Shown here piece by piece: positions 1 to 9,004 of a stretch of DNA of 64,000 nucleotides (within the stretch, counting starts at the first letter, position 1; every line of letters starts with the position of its first letter). The notes under the pieces are model-generated. The model ran no database searches. It was given only the letters and a program-made list of their open reading frames with translations, and was not told the DNA's origin. The translations under genes and the position numbers were made by a program. Location: positions 186,001 to 250,000 of the forward strand of contig JADCGF010000001.1 in assembly GCA_020249145.1 (NCBI GenBank), in the 5' to 3' direction. Source of the stretch: Roseomonas sp. (GTDB taxonomy: Bacteria > Pseudomonadota > Alphaproteobacteria > Acetobacterales > Acetobacteraceae).

Positions 1-1
1 T

Positions 2-508
2 ATTGATACACGCGAAGCCTGCTTGGCAGCGCGCGAAGCCGATCCGGATTGGCAGGCCTTCCGCAAGCGCTCGGCGGAGGCCGGGGCGCTCGCCCAGCAG
101 GAAGTCAAATTCCTGAAAACCGTGCCATTTTCGCCGATCACCCAGGCCAAGGGCTTCCAATTCAAGCGGGAAATCGGTGGCACGGGGATGTTCGTGGATC
201 ACCGCACCTATGATTTCCACCCCGGCAAGATGGCCGGCTGGCTGGAGGCTTATGAAAAATACGGCCTGCCCGTGCAAAAGCGCCTGCTTGGCCAGCTGCT
301 GCTTTTCGCGGTGACCGAGATTGGGCCGATCAACCAGGTGGTCTTCATGTGGGCCTATGAGAGCCTGGGGGATCGTGACCGCCGCCGCACCGCGATGATG
401 AGCGATCCGGGTTGGGCGGAATTCGGCAAGGCGATTGCGCCGCTGGGCGCGCTCAAGCAGCAGACGGTGATGGAAATGAAGCCAACGGCGTTTTCGCCGG
501 TGAAGTGA
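2..508 (+). CDS. NIPSNAP-family protein, 3' part (5' end outside window)
   Basis: The reading frame is open to the left edge, so the gene starts upstream of the window; a TTG at 23 is probably not its start. The visible 168 residues look like the tail of one NIPSNAP-type alpha/beta-barrel domain followed by a second complete one, which begins near the FVDHRTYDFHPG segment and ends near the C-terminal METKPTAFSP-like segment. Two-domain NIPSNAP proteins are small, probably cytoplasmic, and have no assigned reaction in bacteria. The family assignment rests on the R-x-Y-x-x-x-P-G-x-M pattern and the repeated W-x-x-F hallmarks, so it is moderately secure. No function is claimed. Confidence 0.6.
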   Translation: MDTREACLAAREADPDWQAFRKRSAEAGALAQQEVKFLKTVPFSPITQAKGFQFKREIGGTGMFVDHRTYDFHPGKMAGWLEAYEKYGLPVQKRLLGQLLLFAVTEIGPINQVVFMWAYESLGDRDRRRTAMMSDPGWAEFGKAIAPLGALKQQTVMEMKPTAFSPVK

Positions 509-618
509 TCTTCCCGCGCGCCGGGGCGCCGGAGCCCTGGCGTGGCGAAAGCCTCAAAGAAGAAAAATTATTAGCAGAACGCCTTCGCTTAAGTGGCTGT
601 TAATCTTTAAGGTGGCGA

Positions 619-2259
619 ATGAGGCCCCCACCTCCGGAAGGTATAATGCTTAGCAGCACGGCATTGCAGGGCCTGATTTCATCGCGCGGCAGCAGGGATC
701 GCTTTGTGGTCTTTGCTTTTGCCGCCGCTGAATTGCTGCTTGAGGCGGATCTGCACGGCCGCATCACTTTCGCCGAAGGTGCCTTTCGCGCACGGTTTGG
801 GAGGCCGGCTCAGGATTTTCTGGGTCAGCCTGTCACCTCCCTCATCGCGCCATCGGATCGGCCCGCCTTTGCGACAGCCTTGGGCCTTTTGCTGGAGCAA
901 GGCCGCCTGAGGCCCGCAGCGATCAAGCTGGCGGATGATGCGGCCACTGCCTTCAGCGTGGCGGGGCTTAGGCTGGGTGATGGTGAAGCCAAGCTGGCGC
1001 TGACCTTTGCCCCACTGCCGCGGGAATTGCGCAGCGGGCCGCTGCCCGGCGGGCCCGGGCTAGCGAGCACGGCTGAGGAGCTGCTGCGCTCCGGCGAACC
1101 CGGTGGTCCTGTCGGCTTTCTGGAATTGAAAAGCCCGTCAGGCCGTTTCGTGCCAGGCGGTGAGGTCAATCGCGAAATTCAGGTTGAATTGAACAAGCAG
1201 GCAGGCCAAGGGGCCGTGGCCACGGAATTGGCCGCCGGGCGCTACGGCATCCTGCCTGGCCAGACCCCCTTCGATCTGCCGGCGCTGACCTCGGCCATTG
1301 CCGAGATTTTGAAGGATCGCGGTGTCAATGATGTCTCGGTCGGCGCCATGGCGGTGGGGCTTGAAGCGCAAGGGCTCAGCCAAGTCCAGGCCACACGGGC
1401 GCTGCGTTTCGCGCTGTCGGCCTTTGCGCGCGGCGGCAATGATGCGCTTGAGAAGGCTGGCTTTGCCGGGGGGTTGGCGGGCTTTTTGGACAGCGCCTCT
1501 GAACGCGCCGCCGTGCTTCGGCGCAGTATCGCGGAACGGCGCTTCCGCATGGCCTTCCAGCCGATCGTTTCGATTGCTGATCGTGAACCGCATCATTACG
1601 AAGGTCTGATCCGCCCGCTTCAGGCGGATGATACGGCCATGTCTCATCCTGGTGAATTCGTTGCCCTGGCTGAGGCCGTGGGCCTGACCGAGGAATTGGA
1701 TTGGGCGGTGGTGAGTGCGGTGTGTGAAGCGGCAGGGGCAGCCGGCGGCACGCGCGTGGCCTGCAATCTTTCCGGGCTGTCCCTGCAAAGCCCGAAATTC
1801 CGCGAGGATATGAAAACGCTCCTGGAAAACACCCCCGGCATGGCGGAACGCCTGGTGGTTGAAATCACCGAAACCGCCGAAATCGAGCAGGAGGATGAGG
1901 CGGTTCGCATGATCGAATTGCTGCGGGAGCATAAGATCCCCGTCTGCCTGGATGATTTTGGCGCTGGTGCAGCGGCCTTTCGATATTTGCGCGCCTTCAA
2001 GGTGGATTATGTGAAGGTGGATGGCATTTACGTCGCCAATGCCTTGCAGAGCGAACGTGATCGGGGCTTTATCGCCGCCATGGTGGATCTTGCCCGCACG
2101 GTTGGCGCCCAGGTGGTCGCTGAACGCATTGAAACCGAGGAAGAGGCAGCGCTGATGCTGGAACTCGGCGTGCGCTACGGCCAGGGCTATCTTTTCGGCA
2201 AACCGAAGATGGAATTGGCCGTGCGCAAGGCGGGCCAAACCTGGCAAGGGGAAAAGTGA
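619..2259 (+). CDS. PAS-like / EAL domain protein (putative c-di-GMP phosphodiesterase)
   Basis: The protein has 546 residues. Residues about 30-135 resemble a PAS sensor fold. Residues about 150-290 look like a degenerate GGDEF-like region with no GG(D/E)EF motif. Residues about 305-540 form an EAL domain. The EAL motif reads E-G-L (Glu near residue 328). The other metal and catalytic positions expected of active EAL enzymes are visible: the Asn in CNLSG, the Glu pair in EITE, DDFG, the Lys in VKVDG, the Glu in AERIE and the Gln in GQGYLFG. Hydrolysis of c-di-GMP is therefore plausible. No membrane segment is evident. The start is ambiguous: ATG 619 (AAGGTGG upstream) or ATG 646 (GGAAG upstream). 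The stop overlaps the next gene by 4 bp. Confidence 0.85.
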   Translation: MRPPPPEGIMLSSTALQGLISSRGSRDRFVVFAFAAAELLLEADLHGRITFAEGAFRARFGRPAQDFLGQPVTSLIAPSDRPAFATALGLLLEQGRLRPAAIKLADDAATAFSVAGLRLGDGEAKLALTFAPLPRELRSGPLPGGPGLASTAEELLRSGEPGGPVGFLELKSPSGRFVPGGEVNREIQVELNKQAGQGAVATELAAGRYGILPGQTPFDLPALTSAIAEILKDRGVNDVSVGAMAVGLEAQGLSQVQATRALRFALSAFARGGNDALEKAGFAGGLAGFLDSASERAAVLRRSIAERRFRMAFQPIVSIADREPHHYEGLIRPLQADDTAMSHPGEFVALAEAVGLTEELDWAVVSAVCEAAGAAGGTRVACNLSGLSLQSPKFREDMKTLLENTPGMAERLVVEITETAEIEQEDEAVRMIELLREHKIPVCLDDFGAGAAAFRYLRAFKVDYVKVDGIYVANALQSERDRGFIAAMVDLARTVGAQVVAERIETEEEAALMLELGVRYGQGYLFGKPKMELAVRKAGQTWQGEK

Positions 2260-3359
2260 CCGCCACGGCGCCGCCGCGCCTTTGCGTGGTGATCCCCTGT
2301 TTCAATGAAGCCGCGAATGTCGCGCCCATGGTGGCGCGGCTGGATTCGGCTTTGGCTGGCTTCGCCTGGGAAGCGATTTTCGTTGATGATGACAGCCCGG
2401 ATGGCACAACCGCCGCCGTGCGCGCCATTGCCGCAGAAGATCAGCGTATCCGGTGCATCAGGCGGATCGGGCGGCGCGGCCTTGCTTCCGCCTGCATCGA
2501 AGGAATGCTCGCCACATCCGCCCCTTATCTTGCGGTGATTGATGGCGATTTGCAGCATGATGAAACGATCCTGCCGCGCATGCTGGAAGCGCTTGAAGCT
2601 GGCCACGCGGATATCGTGATCGGCAGCCGCAATATCGAAGGCGGCGATAAGCAAGGTGGCCTTACCGCCGCGCGGCAAATGATTTCCGATACTGGCGCCG
2701 CCCTTGCCAATGCTGCATTGCCGATACGCGTGAGCGACCCAATGAGCGGTTTTTTCGCCCTGCCGCGCATATTGTTTGAGGAAGTGGCGCCACGCCTGAC
2801 TGGCACGGGTTTCAAGATTTTGCTGGATATTCTGCTGTCAGCGAAGCGGCCGTTGCGCAGCCTGGAAATCCCCTATTCCTTCCGCGCGCGGGTTGCCGGC
2901 GAAAGTAAGCTGGATGCGGCGGTGCTGCTGGAATTCGCGGGCTTGCTTGCGGATAAGGCTTTGGGCGGCGTTGTGCCGCTGCGTTTCCTGTCCTTCGCTG
3001 CCGTGGGCGCGATTGGCGTGCTGGTGCATCTGGCCGTGCTTGGGCTGCTGCATGGCTTGGTTGGGGTGGGCTTCAATGCCGCGCAATGGGCGGCCACATT
3101 CGTGGCCATGACAGCGAATTTCCTGCTGAATAACCGCATCACTTATCGCGATCGGCGCCTGCGTGGGCCTGCGCTGCTGCGCGGCTTGGTATTGTTCTAT
3201 CTGGTCTGCGGATTGGGCGCGGTGGCCAATATCGGCATTGCCAATCTGCTGCTGCGCGATGGCGTGCTGGCCTGGGGCCTGGCCGGGGCGGCAGGCGCGG
3301 CGCTGACGGTGGTGTGGAATTACGCGGTTTCCGCCACGCTGGTTTGGCGCGCCAAGTGA
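2256..3359 (+). CDS. Glycosyltransferase family 2 with C-terminal GtrA-like membrane domain
   Basis: This 367-residue protein starts at a GTG that overlaps the stop of the EAL gene (GTGA). Residues 1-235 form a DPM1-like GT-A domain with the nucleotide-sugar-binding DDDSPDGT motif near residue 45 and a DGDLQH acidic motif. Residues about 240-365 are hydrophobic with several membrane spans and the NFLLNNRITY signature of GtrA-type proteins. Such fusions transfer a sugar from a nucleotide donor to polyprenyl phosphate and may help flip or present the lipid-linked sugar. The next gene is a PMT/ArnT-type transferase that would use such a lipid-linked donor, so the pair probably glycosylates a cell-surface molecule of unknown identity. 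Confidence 0.88.
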   Translation: MTATAPPRLCVVIPCFNEAANVAPMVARLDSALAGFAWEAIFVDDDSPDGTTAAVRAIAAEDQRIRCIRRIGRRGLASACIEGMLATSAPYLAVIDGDLQHDETILPRMLEALEAGHADIVIGSRNIEGGDKQGGLTAARQMISDTGAALANAALPIRVSDPMSGFFALPRILFEEVAPRLTGTGFKILLDILLSAKRPLRSLEIPYSFRARVAGESKLDAAVLLEFAGLLADKALGGVVPLRFLSFAAVGAIGVLVHLAVLGLLHGLVGVGFNAAQWAATFVAMTANFLLNNRITYRDRRLRGPALLRGLVLFYLVCGLGAVANIGIANLLLRDGVLAWGLAGAAGAALTVVWNYAVSATLVWRAK

Positions 3360-4810
3360 ACCCTTGGCTGATCGCACTTGTTGCGCTGACGGGGTTGCGC
3401 CTAGTGCTGGCCGCGATCCTGCCGCTTTCCCCGGATGAGGCTTATTACTGGGTTTGGTCGCGCCATTTGCAGGGCGGCTATTTGGACCATCCGCCGATGG
3501 TCGCGATCTTCATCTGGCTGGGCACGGCGCTGCTGGGCGATAACGCGCTCGGCGTGCGGGTATTGGGGCCGGTTTCGCTGTTCATCGGTTCGCTGATGCT
3601 GGCGCGCACCGCCGAGGATCTTTTCCCTGGGCGCGGCGCTGGCCCCTGGGCGGCGGCGCTGATGAATGCGACGCTTTTTGCAGCACTCGGCGCCGTGACC
3701 ATGACGCCCGACACACCCTTGCTGTTCTTCTGGGTGGCGACGCTATGGGCCGTGGCGCGGGCGCATCGCAACGGCGATGCGCGCTGGTGGCTTGCTGCCG
3801 GGGTTTTCGCGGGTGGTGCGCTGCTGTCCAAATATACGGCGGCTTTGCTCGGCTTCGGGTTGGTGCTGTGGCTGGTGCTACTGCCCGAAGCGCGGCGCTG
3901 GCTGACGCGCTGGCAGCTTTGGGCAGGGGGCGCGCTGGCGGTGGCGCTTTTCGCCCCGGTGATCTTCTGGAATGCGGCGCATGAATGGGCGTCCTTCGCC
4001 AAGCAGGGTGGGCGCACGGCAGCAGGCGGCGCCGGGCAAAGCCTGCGCTGGCTTGGTGAGTTGCTCGGTGGGCAGGTGGCTTTGGTGACGCCGCTCGTCG
4101 CCCTGTTGTGCGTGGTTGGCATCGCGATGGCGGCGCGGGAGGTTTGGCTCAGGCGCGATGCTGGCGCGGCGCTGCTGCTGGCGTTGGTTCTGCCAGGGGC
4201 GGCGATCTTTCTCTGGCAGGCTTTGGGCAGCCGCGTGCAAGGGAATTGGCCGGCGATCCTATACCCGAGTGCCGCCATCGCCGCCGCCGCGCTGCTGCCG
4301 GCGGGCTGGCTCAGGCTTCGCATTCCGGCCCTGGCGCTGGGCTTTGCCATGGCGGGTGCCGCCTATCTGCAAGCCACCGCCGCGCCTTTGCCCCTGCCGC
4401 GACGCCAGGACCCAACTTTGGCTCGGCTTGGCGGTTGGGATGAGCTGGCGGCGGATTTGGCGCGGGCCGCCGCGCGCGAAGGCGCTGCCTTCATCGCCGC
4501 TGAGGAATACGGCCTGGCTTCCGGCATGGCCTTCCGCCTTCCGCGCGAGATGCAGGTGGTGGCGATGGACCCGCGCTGGCGCTTCTTTACCCTGCCAAGC
4601 CCGCCCGAAAACGCGCCGGGCTTGCTGATCCGCAGCGAAAGACGGGGCGAGGGGCCGCCGCAATGGCCTGGCGCTACCCGAATTGAAGGTGAAGCCGGGC
4701 GGCTGATCCGCGCGCGGGGCGGCCAACAAGCGGAAGCCTATCGGCTATTCCGCGTGACCGTTGCACCCGGCCAGCCGCCGAGTGCGGTTTTGCCACAACC
4801 CAGACGCTGA
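3356..4810 (+). CDS. ArnT/PMT-type glycosyltransferase family 39 membrane protein
   Basis: The GTG at 3356 overlaps the upstream stop (GTGA), giving 484 residues; an in-frame start at 3314 would run inside the upstream gene and is less likely. The protein is polytopic, with about ten hydrophobic segments. Its first periplasmic loop carries the SPDEAYYW and LDHPPM signatures typical of the ArnT/GT39-GT83 superfamily, where the acidic residue after the first span is needed for catalysis. These enzymes use polyprenyl-phosphate sugars as donors on the periplasmic face of the inner membrane. The upstream DPM1-like/GtrA protein is the natural donor-making partner. The acceptor cannot be read from the sequence. 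Confidence 0.85.
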   Translation: MNPWLIALVALTGLRLVLAAILPLSPDEAYYWVWSRHLQGGYLDHPPMVAIFIWLGTALLGDNALGVRVLGPVSLFIGSLMLARTAEDLFPGRGAGPWAAALMNATLFAALGAVTMTPDTPLLFFWVATLWAVARAHRNGDARWWLAAGVFAGGALLSKYTAALLGFGLVLWLVLLPEARRWLTRWQLWAGGALAVALFAPVIFWNAAHEWASFAKQGGRTAAGGAGQSLRWLGELLGGQVALVTPLVALLCVVGIAMAAREVWLRRDAGAALLLALVLPGAAIFLWQALGSRVQGNWPAILYPSAAIAAAALLPAGWLRLRIPALALGFAMAGAAYLQATAAPLPLPRRQDPTLARLGGWDELAADLARAAAREGAAFIAAEEYGLASGMAFRLPREMQVVAMDPRWRFFTLPSPPENAPGLLIRSERRGEGPPQWPGATRIEGEAGRLIRARGGQQAEAYRLFRVTVAPGQPPSAVLPQPRR

Positions 4811-4868
4811 TCACGCTTGACCTTGGCGGGTGGCGCGCCTTTATCGTGGTAAGGAGGCGCTGCCCGCC

Positions 4869-5801
4869 ATGCATATCCTGAAATTCCGCCGCTTTTCCCT
4901 GCCCGAGGCGCAGGTCACGCCCGAAGCACTGGTCTTTAACCGCCGCCAGGCCATGGCGCTTGGCGCCGGGATGCTCGCCGCCAGTCCGGCACTCGCCCAG
5001 CAAGCGGGCCTGCCGCCCGCCATGCGCAATACGCGCTACGTCCCGGGCCGCGCCATCACTGCGGAACGCGAAGTCACCACCTACAATAATTTCTACGAAT
5101 TCGGCAGCCACAAGACCATCAGCGCCGCCGCGCAGCGCATGCCCCAACGCCCCTGGACGGTGAAGGTGGAAGGCATGGTGGAGAACCCGCGCAACTACGG
5201 CATTGAAGATTTGCTCGCGCGCATGCCGCTGGAAGAACGCGTCTATCGCCTGCGCTGCGTGGAAGCCTGGGCCATGGTGGTGCCCTGGACCGGCTTTCCG
5301 CTTTCCGCCCTGCTGGCCGAGGTAAAGCCGCTTTCTTCCGCGCGCTATGTTGTGTTCCAGACCGCGACCCTGCCGAGTGTCATGCCAGGCCTGCGGCAAA
5401 GCTGGTATCCCTGGCCCTATACGGAAGGCTGCACCATTGCCGAAGCCGCCAATGAGCTTTCCTTCATGGTGGTGGGTGCCTATGGCAAGCTACTGCCGCC
5501 GCAAAATGGCGGGCCGATCCGTTTCCATCAGCCCTGGAAATACGGCTTCAAGGCCGGCAAGAGCATTGTGACAATCCGCCTGACCGATCAGCGTCCGGTT
5601 TCCTTCTGGGAGAAAATCCAGTCGCAGGAATATGGCTTTTGGGCCAATGTGAATCCCGCCGTGCCGCATCCGCGCTGGAGCCAGGCGCAGGAACGCATGC
5701 TGGGCACGGGTGAGACGGTGCCGACGCTTTTGTTCAACGGCTATGGCGAATTCGTCGCTGATCTCTACACCAATCTGCAACGCGAAAGGCTTTGGGCGTG
5801 A
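4869..5801 (+). CDS. msrP: Protein-methionine-sulfoxide reductase catalytic subunit MsrP (YedY)
   Basis: The ATG at 4869 is preceded by a strong AAGGAGG at 4851-4857; a GTG at 4830 is in frame but lacks such a site. The product has 310 residues. Its N-terminus contains a twin-arginine-type RRQ motif before a hydrophobic stretch ending in ALAQQ, as expected for a Tat-exported molybdoenzyme. The sulfite-oxidase-fold core has the Mo-ligating Cys in RLRCVEAW and the WKYGFKAGKSI segment typical of MsrP. The enzyme repairs oxidised methionines in periplasmic proteins using electrons from the membrane haem protein MsrQ. No MsrQ gene follows here. A small hydrophobic protein occupies the downstream position. 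Confidence 0.93.
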   Translation: MHILKFRRFSLPEAQVTPEALVFNRRQAMALGAGMLAASPALAQQAGLPPAMRNTRYVPGRAITAEREVTTYNNFYEFGSHKTISAAAQRMPQRPWTVKVEGMVENPRNYGIEDLLARMPLEERVYRLRCVEAWAMVVPWTGFPLSALLAEVKPLSSARYVVFQTATLPSVMPGLRQSWYPWPYTEGCTIAEAANELSFMVVGAYGKLLPPQNGGPIRFHQPWKYGFKAGKSIVTIRLTDQRPVSFWEKIQSQEYGFWANVNPAVPHPRWSQAQERMLGTGETVPTLLFNGYGEFVADLYTNLQRERLWA

Positions 5802-5808
5802 GGGCGTG

Positions 5809-6066
5809 ATGCGCCTGATTGGCCTTAGCCTGTTGCTGCTGGCGGCAGGGCTTTTTGTGAGTTTTGGTGGCGATCCGCTGGGGGCGGTGCTGTTCAGGCT
5901 CGACCCTGGGATACTGAATTTGGCGCAGGCTGTGGTGCAGCGCTATCTTCTGCCCATGTTGTGGGATGATGTGTTGCTGCCTGTATTGGAAGCGCCGGCC
6001 TTTGTTGCGCCGGCGGTATTGGGCGGCGCCCTAAGCTTCTTCGGTCGGATGCGCGCGCATGGCTGA
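5809..6066 (+). CDS. Small hydrophobic protein of unknown function
   Basis: This 85-residue protein starts at ATG 5809, 7 bp after msrP, and ends 8 bp inside the next gene. It has an N-terminal hydrophobic helix (residues about 4-20) and a second weakly hydrophobic segment around residues 58-78, so a membrane location is likely. I do not recognise a family. It is too short to be MsrQ, which is about 200 residues with six spans and haem-binding histidines; none of those are seen. Its position between msrP and an NtrC-type regulator, with overlap to the latter, suggests co-transcription. Confidence 0.6.
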   Translation: MRLIGLSLLLLAAGLFVSFGGDPLGAVLFRLDPGILNLAQAVVQRYLLPMLWDDVLLPVLEAPAFVAPAVLGGALSFFGRMRAHG

Positions 6067-7504
6067 CGGAGAGGCGCGGCATCAGCTTTTGCTGGTGGAG
6101 GATTCACCCTCCCTCGCCACCGTCTATCAGGAATATCTGCGCGCGGGGCCTTACGATATTCGCCATGCGCATTGCATTGCCGATGCGCTGAAATTCGCTG
6201 ATCAGGCCATGCCCGATGGCGTGCTGCTTGATCTGCGTCTACCCGATGGCGATGGGCTTTCCGTGCTGCGCGAATTGCGCGGGCGCGATCCTGATCTGCC
6301 TGTGGTGGTAATGACCGCGCATGGTTCGGTGGCGCTCGCGGTGGAGGCGATGCAGGCCGGCGCATCTGACTTCCTGGTGAAACCCTTCGCGCCGGAACGG
6401 CTGACCGTGACAGTCGCGAATGTGATGGAACGCGCCGCGCTTCGCCGGCAGGTGGCGGTGCTGGCGGCGGGCGCACCGCGCCAGGGTTTTGCCGGCTTCA
6501 TCGGTGCCGCACCCGCCATGCAGGCGGTCTATCGCATTCTGGAAAATGCCGCTGCGTCTCGTGCGACCGTCTTTGTCACGGGTGAAAGCGGCACCGGCAA
6601 GGAATTAGCCGCAGAGGCTGTGCATGGCATCTCACCACGCAAGACCGGCCCTTTCATCGCCATCAATTGCGCGGCAATCCCGAAGGATTTGATTGAAAGC
6701 GAAGTCTTCGGCCATGTGCGCGGTGCCTTTACCGGCGCGGTGGCGGACCGCATCGGCGCAGCGCGCGCGGCGGATGGCGGCACGCTGTTTCTGGATGAGA
6801 TTTGCGAAATGGATTTGGCGCTGCAAGGCAAGCTGCTGCGCTTCATCCAGACCGGCACGTTTCAGCCCGTGGGCAGCGGCAAGACCATGCAGACCGATGT
6901 GCGCTTTGTCTGCGCCACCAATCGCGACCCTTTGGAAGAAGTACGCGCCGGGCGCTTCCGAGAGGATTTGTATTACCGCCTGCATGTCATCCCCGTGCCC
7001 CTACCGCCGCTGCGTGATCGCGGTGATGATGTGCTGGCGCTGGCTGAGGCATTTCTGGCAAAAAGTACTGCCGAGGAAGGCAAGCGCTTTCAGCGTTTTG
7101 ATGCCGAAGCGCGCGCGGTGCTGATGCGCCACACCTGGCCCGGTAATGTGCGCGAATTGGAAAACGCCATTCGCACGGCTGTTGTGCTGCATGATGGCGA
7201 AGTGGTGACCGCCGCGATGCTGCCGGCCACGGTGCGGGAGGGTGGGGCGAAGCCCGCCCCTGCGCCCGCGCCTCCACCGCCGCCGCCGGAACCGCCGAAA
7301 GTGCAAGCGGCCCCGCCACCGGCCGCACCAGCGCCGCGCGCCGTTGAATCCACCAAGCGCATCCGCCCCTTGGCTGATACGGAACGTGAAGCGATTGAAG
7401 AAGCCGTGAAGCTCTGCGGCGGCAATGTCGCCAAGGCGGCGGCGTTTTTGGGCATCAGCCCATCCACGCTTTATCGCAAGCAGGAAAGCTGGCGACGGCG
7501 TTGA
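6059..7504 (+). CDS. NtrC-family sigma-54-dependent response regulator
   Basis: The protein has 481 residues and three canonical modules. Residues 1-125 are a receiver domain with the probable phospho-acceptor Asp58 in LLDLRLPDG and the conserved Lys in FLVKPF. Residues about 150-385 are an AAA+ domain with Walker A GESGTGKE, the sigma-54-contacting GAFTGA loop and Walker B LFLDE. A Pro/Ala-rich linker (about 395-430) leads to a Fis-type helix-turn-helix at the C-terminus. It should activate RpoN-dependent promoters; rpoN is also in this window. No cognate histidine kinase is adjacent, so the signal is unknown. The start overlaps the small membrane-protein gene. Confidence 0.93.
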   Translation: MADGEARHQLLLVEDSPSLATVYQEYLRAGPYDIRHAHCIADALKFADQAMPDGVLLDLRLPDGDGLSVLRELRGRDPDLPVVVMTAHGSVALAVEAMQAGASDFLVKPFAPERLTVTVANVMERAALRRQVAVLAAGAPRQGFAGFIGAAPAMQAVYRILENAAASRATVFVTGESGTGKELAAEAVHGISPRKTGPFIAINCAAIPKDLIESEVFGHVRGAFTGAVADRIGAARAADGGTLFLDEICEMDLALQGKLLRFIQTGTFQPVGSGKTMQTDVRFVCATNRDPLEEVRAGRFREDLYYRLHVIPVPLPPLRDRGDDVLALAEAFLAKSTAEEGKRFQRFDAEARAVLMRHTWPGNVRELENAIRTAVVLHDGEVVTAAMLPATVREGGAKPAPAPAPPPPPPEPPKVQAAPPPAAPAPRAVESTKRIRPLADTEREAIEEAVKLCGGNVAKAAAFLGISPSTLYRKQESWRRR

Positions 7505-7508
7505 GGTA

Positions 7509-7952
7509 TCAGCGCAGGCCGAGCGCCGTGCGCGCGGCGGCAATCGCCTCATGTGCAGCTTCGGTCAGATCATAAGCCACCAATTCATGCGGTAGCGCCC
7601 AGGCGACTTCGCTGACATCATCGCCGGCACGCGCTTCGCCTTCCAGCCAATGGGCGGCGAAATCAATGATGGTGTAGTGATAGCGCGCGCGGCCATCCTC
7701 ATCTTCATTGATGGCATCGAAAACATAAGCGAGCGCGAGTGGGCCCACTTCAATGCTGGCCTCTTCGCGCAATTCGCGCCGCGCGGCTTCCTCGGCCTTT
7801 TCGCCGACATGCTGCGCGCCACCGGGCAAAGACCATTGGCCGATGCGGGGCGGCTTGCCGCGACGCACCAGCAGCACGGCTTCTTCGCGAAACACGATGC
7901 AGCCAATGCCGACCCAGGGGCGGTCAGGATATTCGCGCGGCGCCGTGCTCAC
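7509..7952 (-). CDS. Nudix hydrolase
   Basis: This 147-residue protein carries a Nudix box beginning GGAQHVGE and continuing to RELREE, matching the G-x5-E-x7-R-E-U-x-E-E pattern that binds catalytic metal; the usual Gly after the last Glu pair is Ser. Nudix enzymes cleave nucleoside diphosphates linked to another group; ADP-ribose-type substrates are a reasonable guess, but the sequence does not fix them. It is the last gene of the minus-strand Gld-type ABC operon, and its start overlaps the stop of the DUF4340 gene by 4 bp. It ends 4 bp from the convergent sigma-54 regulator gene. Confidence 0.9.
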   Translation of the reverse strand: MSTAPREYPDRPWVGIGCIVFREEAVLLVRRGKPPRIGQWSLPGGAQHVGEKAEEAARRELREEASIEVGPLALAYVFDAINEDEDGRARYHYTIIDFAAHWLEGEARAGDDVSEVAWALPHELVAYDLTEAAHEAIAAARTALGLR

Positions 7953-8989
7953 CTTGGCACAATCGGCGGTTCAGTCCCGGGGGCAGGCGCTTCTTCCTGG
8001 CGGCGCAAATCCTCAAGCCTGGGGATCATGGCTTTTTCTTTCCATTGCCCGATTTGATAGACCCAGCCGCGCCAACGCGCATTCAAGCGCGCCGCTTCCT
8101 CATCACCCTCAGCGGACAGCGTTACCCAGATTTCCTCACCCAGCTTGCGCGGGCGGGCGATGATCGTCAGCCGATCGGTCAATTCAAAGCGTGTCTCACC
8201 CAGCGCTTCGCCCGGTGCATCGGCTTCGCGCCGTACATCGAGGAAGGTGAGAAATTCAAAGCTGCGCGTCACCTCGTCCAGGCTGATATCATCAGCTGGG
8301 GGCGCATCGGCGGGCGTTGTGATGACAAGCTTGCCATCGGGCTGGCCGGTATGCGTCAGCACCAGCGCTTCTTCGCCGCTGCGCGCAATGACCACGCGCT
8401 GCACGCGCTCGCGTGGCAGATTGGCGATATCGCGATCCAGCCAAAGCTGCGGGTCGGCATCCACCGGAATGCGGCCTTCCGCGAGCCAAGCCTGGTTTTC
8501 GTTAGGCCGTCGCACATAAGCGCTTTCCGGCACATTGCCTTGCGTGCGCACGCGCCGCCGGCCAATCACCAATTCCACCAGCGCCGCGCCTTGCGCATCC
8601 AGAACCCGCAGCAGCGTGGAAGTTGCGCCCGCGCGCATTGGGTCTTCCAGGCCGAGCCGATCAAACATCTCAGGATTGCCCGTGCGCGGTTCCATCAGGC
8701 GGAGTTCCGTGAGCCCTGTCAGCAATTCGCGTAGTTTTTCTTGCCGAATGGGATAATCACCCTTGGTGGGCAATACCCAAACATCGCCACGACGGATGAT
8801 TTCAAGCGCGCCATCATGCCGACGCACCTCAATCCGCGCGGCATTGGGCAGCCGTTGCGCAAGGCCCGGAAAGGCAAGCGCACCTGTGCCCACTGGTGGG
8901 GTTGGTGGCTGCGGCGGCTTGATCAAAAGCGCGCCGGCCATGGCAATGACCGCAGCGCTGCCCAGCAAAATCAGGGAACGTCTTTGCAT
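7949..8989 (-). CDS. DUF4340 domain-containing protein
   Basis: The product has 346 residues, with an N-terminal hydrophobic helix (about 7-24) that should act as an uncleaved anchor or signal, then a proline-rich stretch and a long soluble, presumably periplasmic, domain of the DUF4340 type (WVLPTKGDYPI and the following tandem beta-rich repeats). DUF4340 proteins are typically encoded next to Gld-type ABC exporters, as here: gldG-like is 15 bp upstream and a Nudix gene overlaps downstream. The family has no established biochemical role; it is presumably an accessory of the transporter. Confidence 0.85.
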   Translation of the reverse strand: MQRRSLILLGSAAVIAMAGALLIKPPQPPTPPVGTGALAFPGLAQRLPNAARIEVRRHDGALEIIRRGDVWVLPTKGDYPIRQEKLRELLTGLTELRLMEPRTGNPEMFDRLGLEDPMRAGATSTLLRVLDAQGAALVELVIGRRRVRTQGNVPESAYVRRPNENQAWLAEGRIPVDADPQLWLDRDIANLPRERVQRVVIARSGEEALVLTHTGQPDGKLVITTPADAPPADDISLDEVTRSFEFLTFLDVRREADAPGEALGETRFELTDRLTIIARPRKLGEEIWVTLSAEGDEEAARLNARWRGWVYQIGQWKEKAMIPRLEDLRRQEEAPAPGTEPPIVPR

Positions 8990-9004
8990 ATCTGCTCCCC
9001 TTCT

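Noticed and set aside
1138..2247. Long minus-strand open frame (369 codons) opposite the EAL gene
   Set aside because: It is a shadow of a convincing gene in GC-rich DNA; the translation has low-complexity Arg/Ala/His content and no domain pattern.
5809..6066. Small gene after msrP as MsrQ
   Set aside because: At 85 residues with at most two hydrophobic segments it cannot form the six-helix haem protein.
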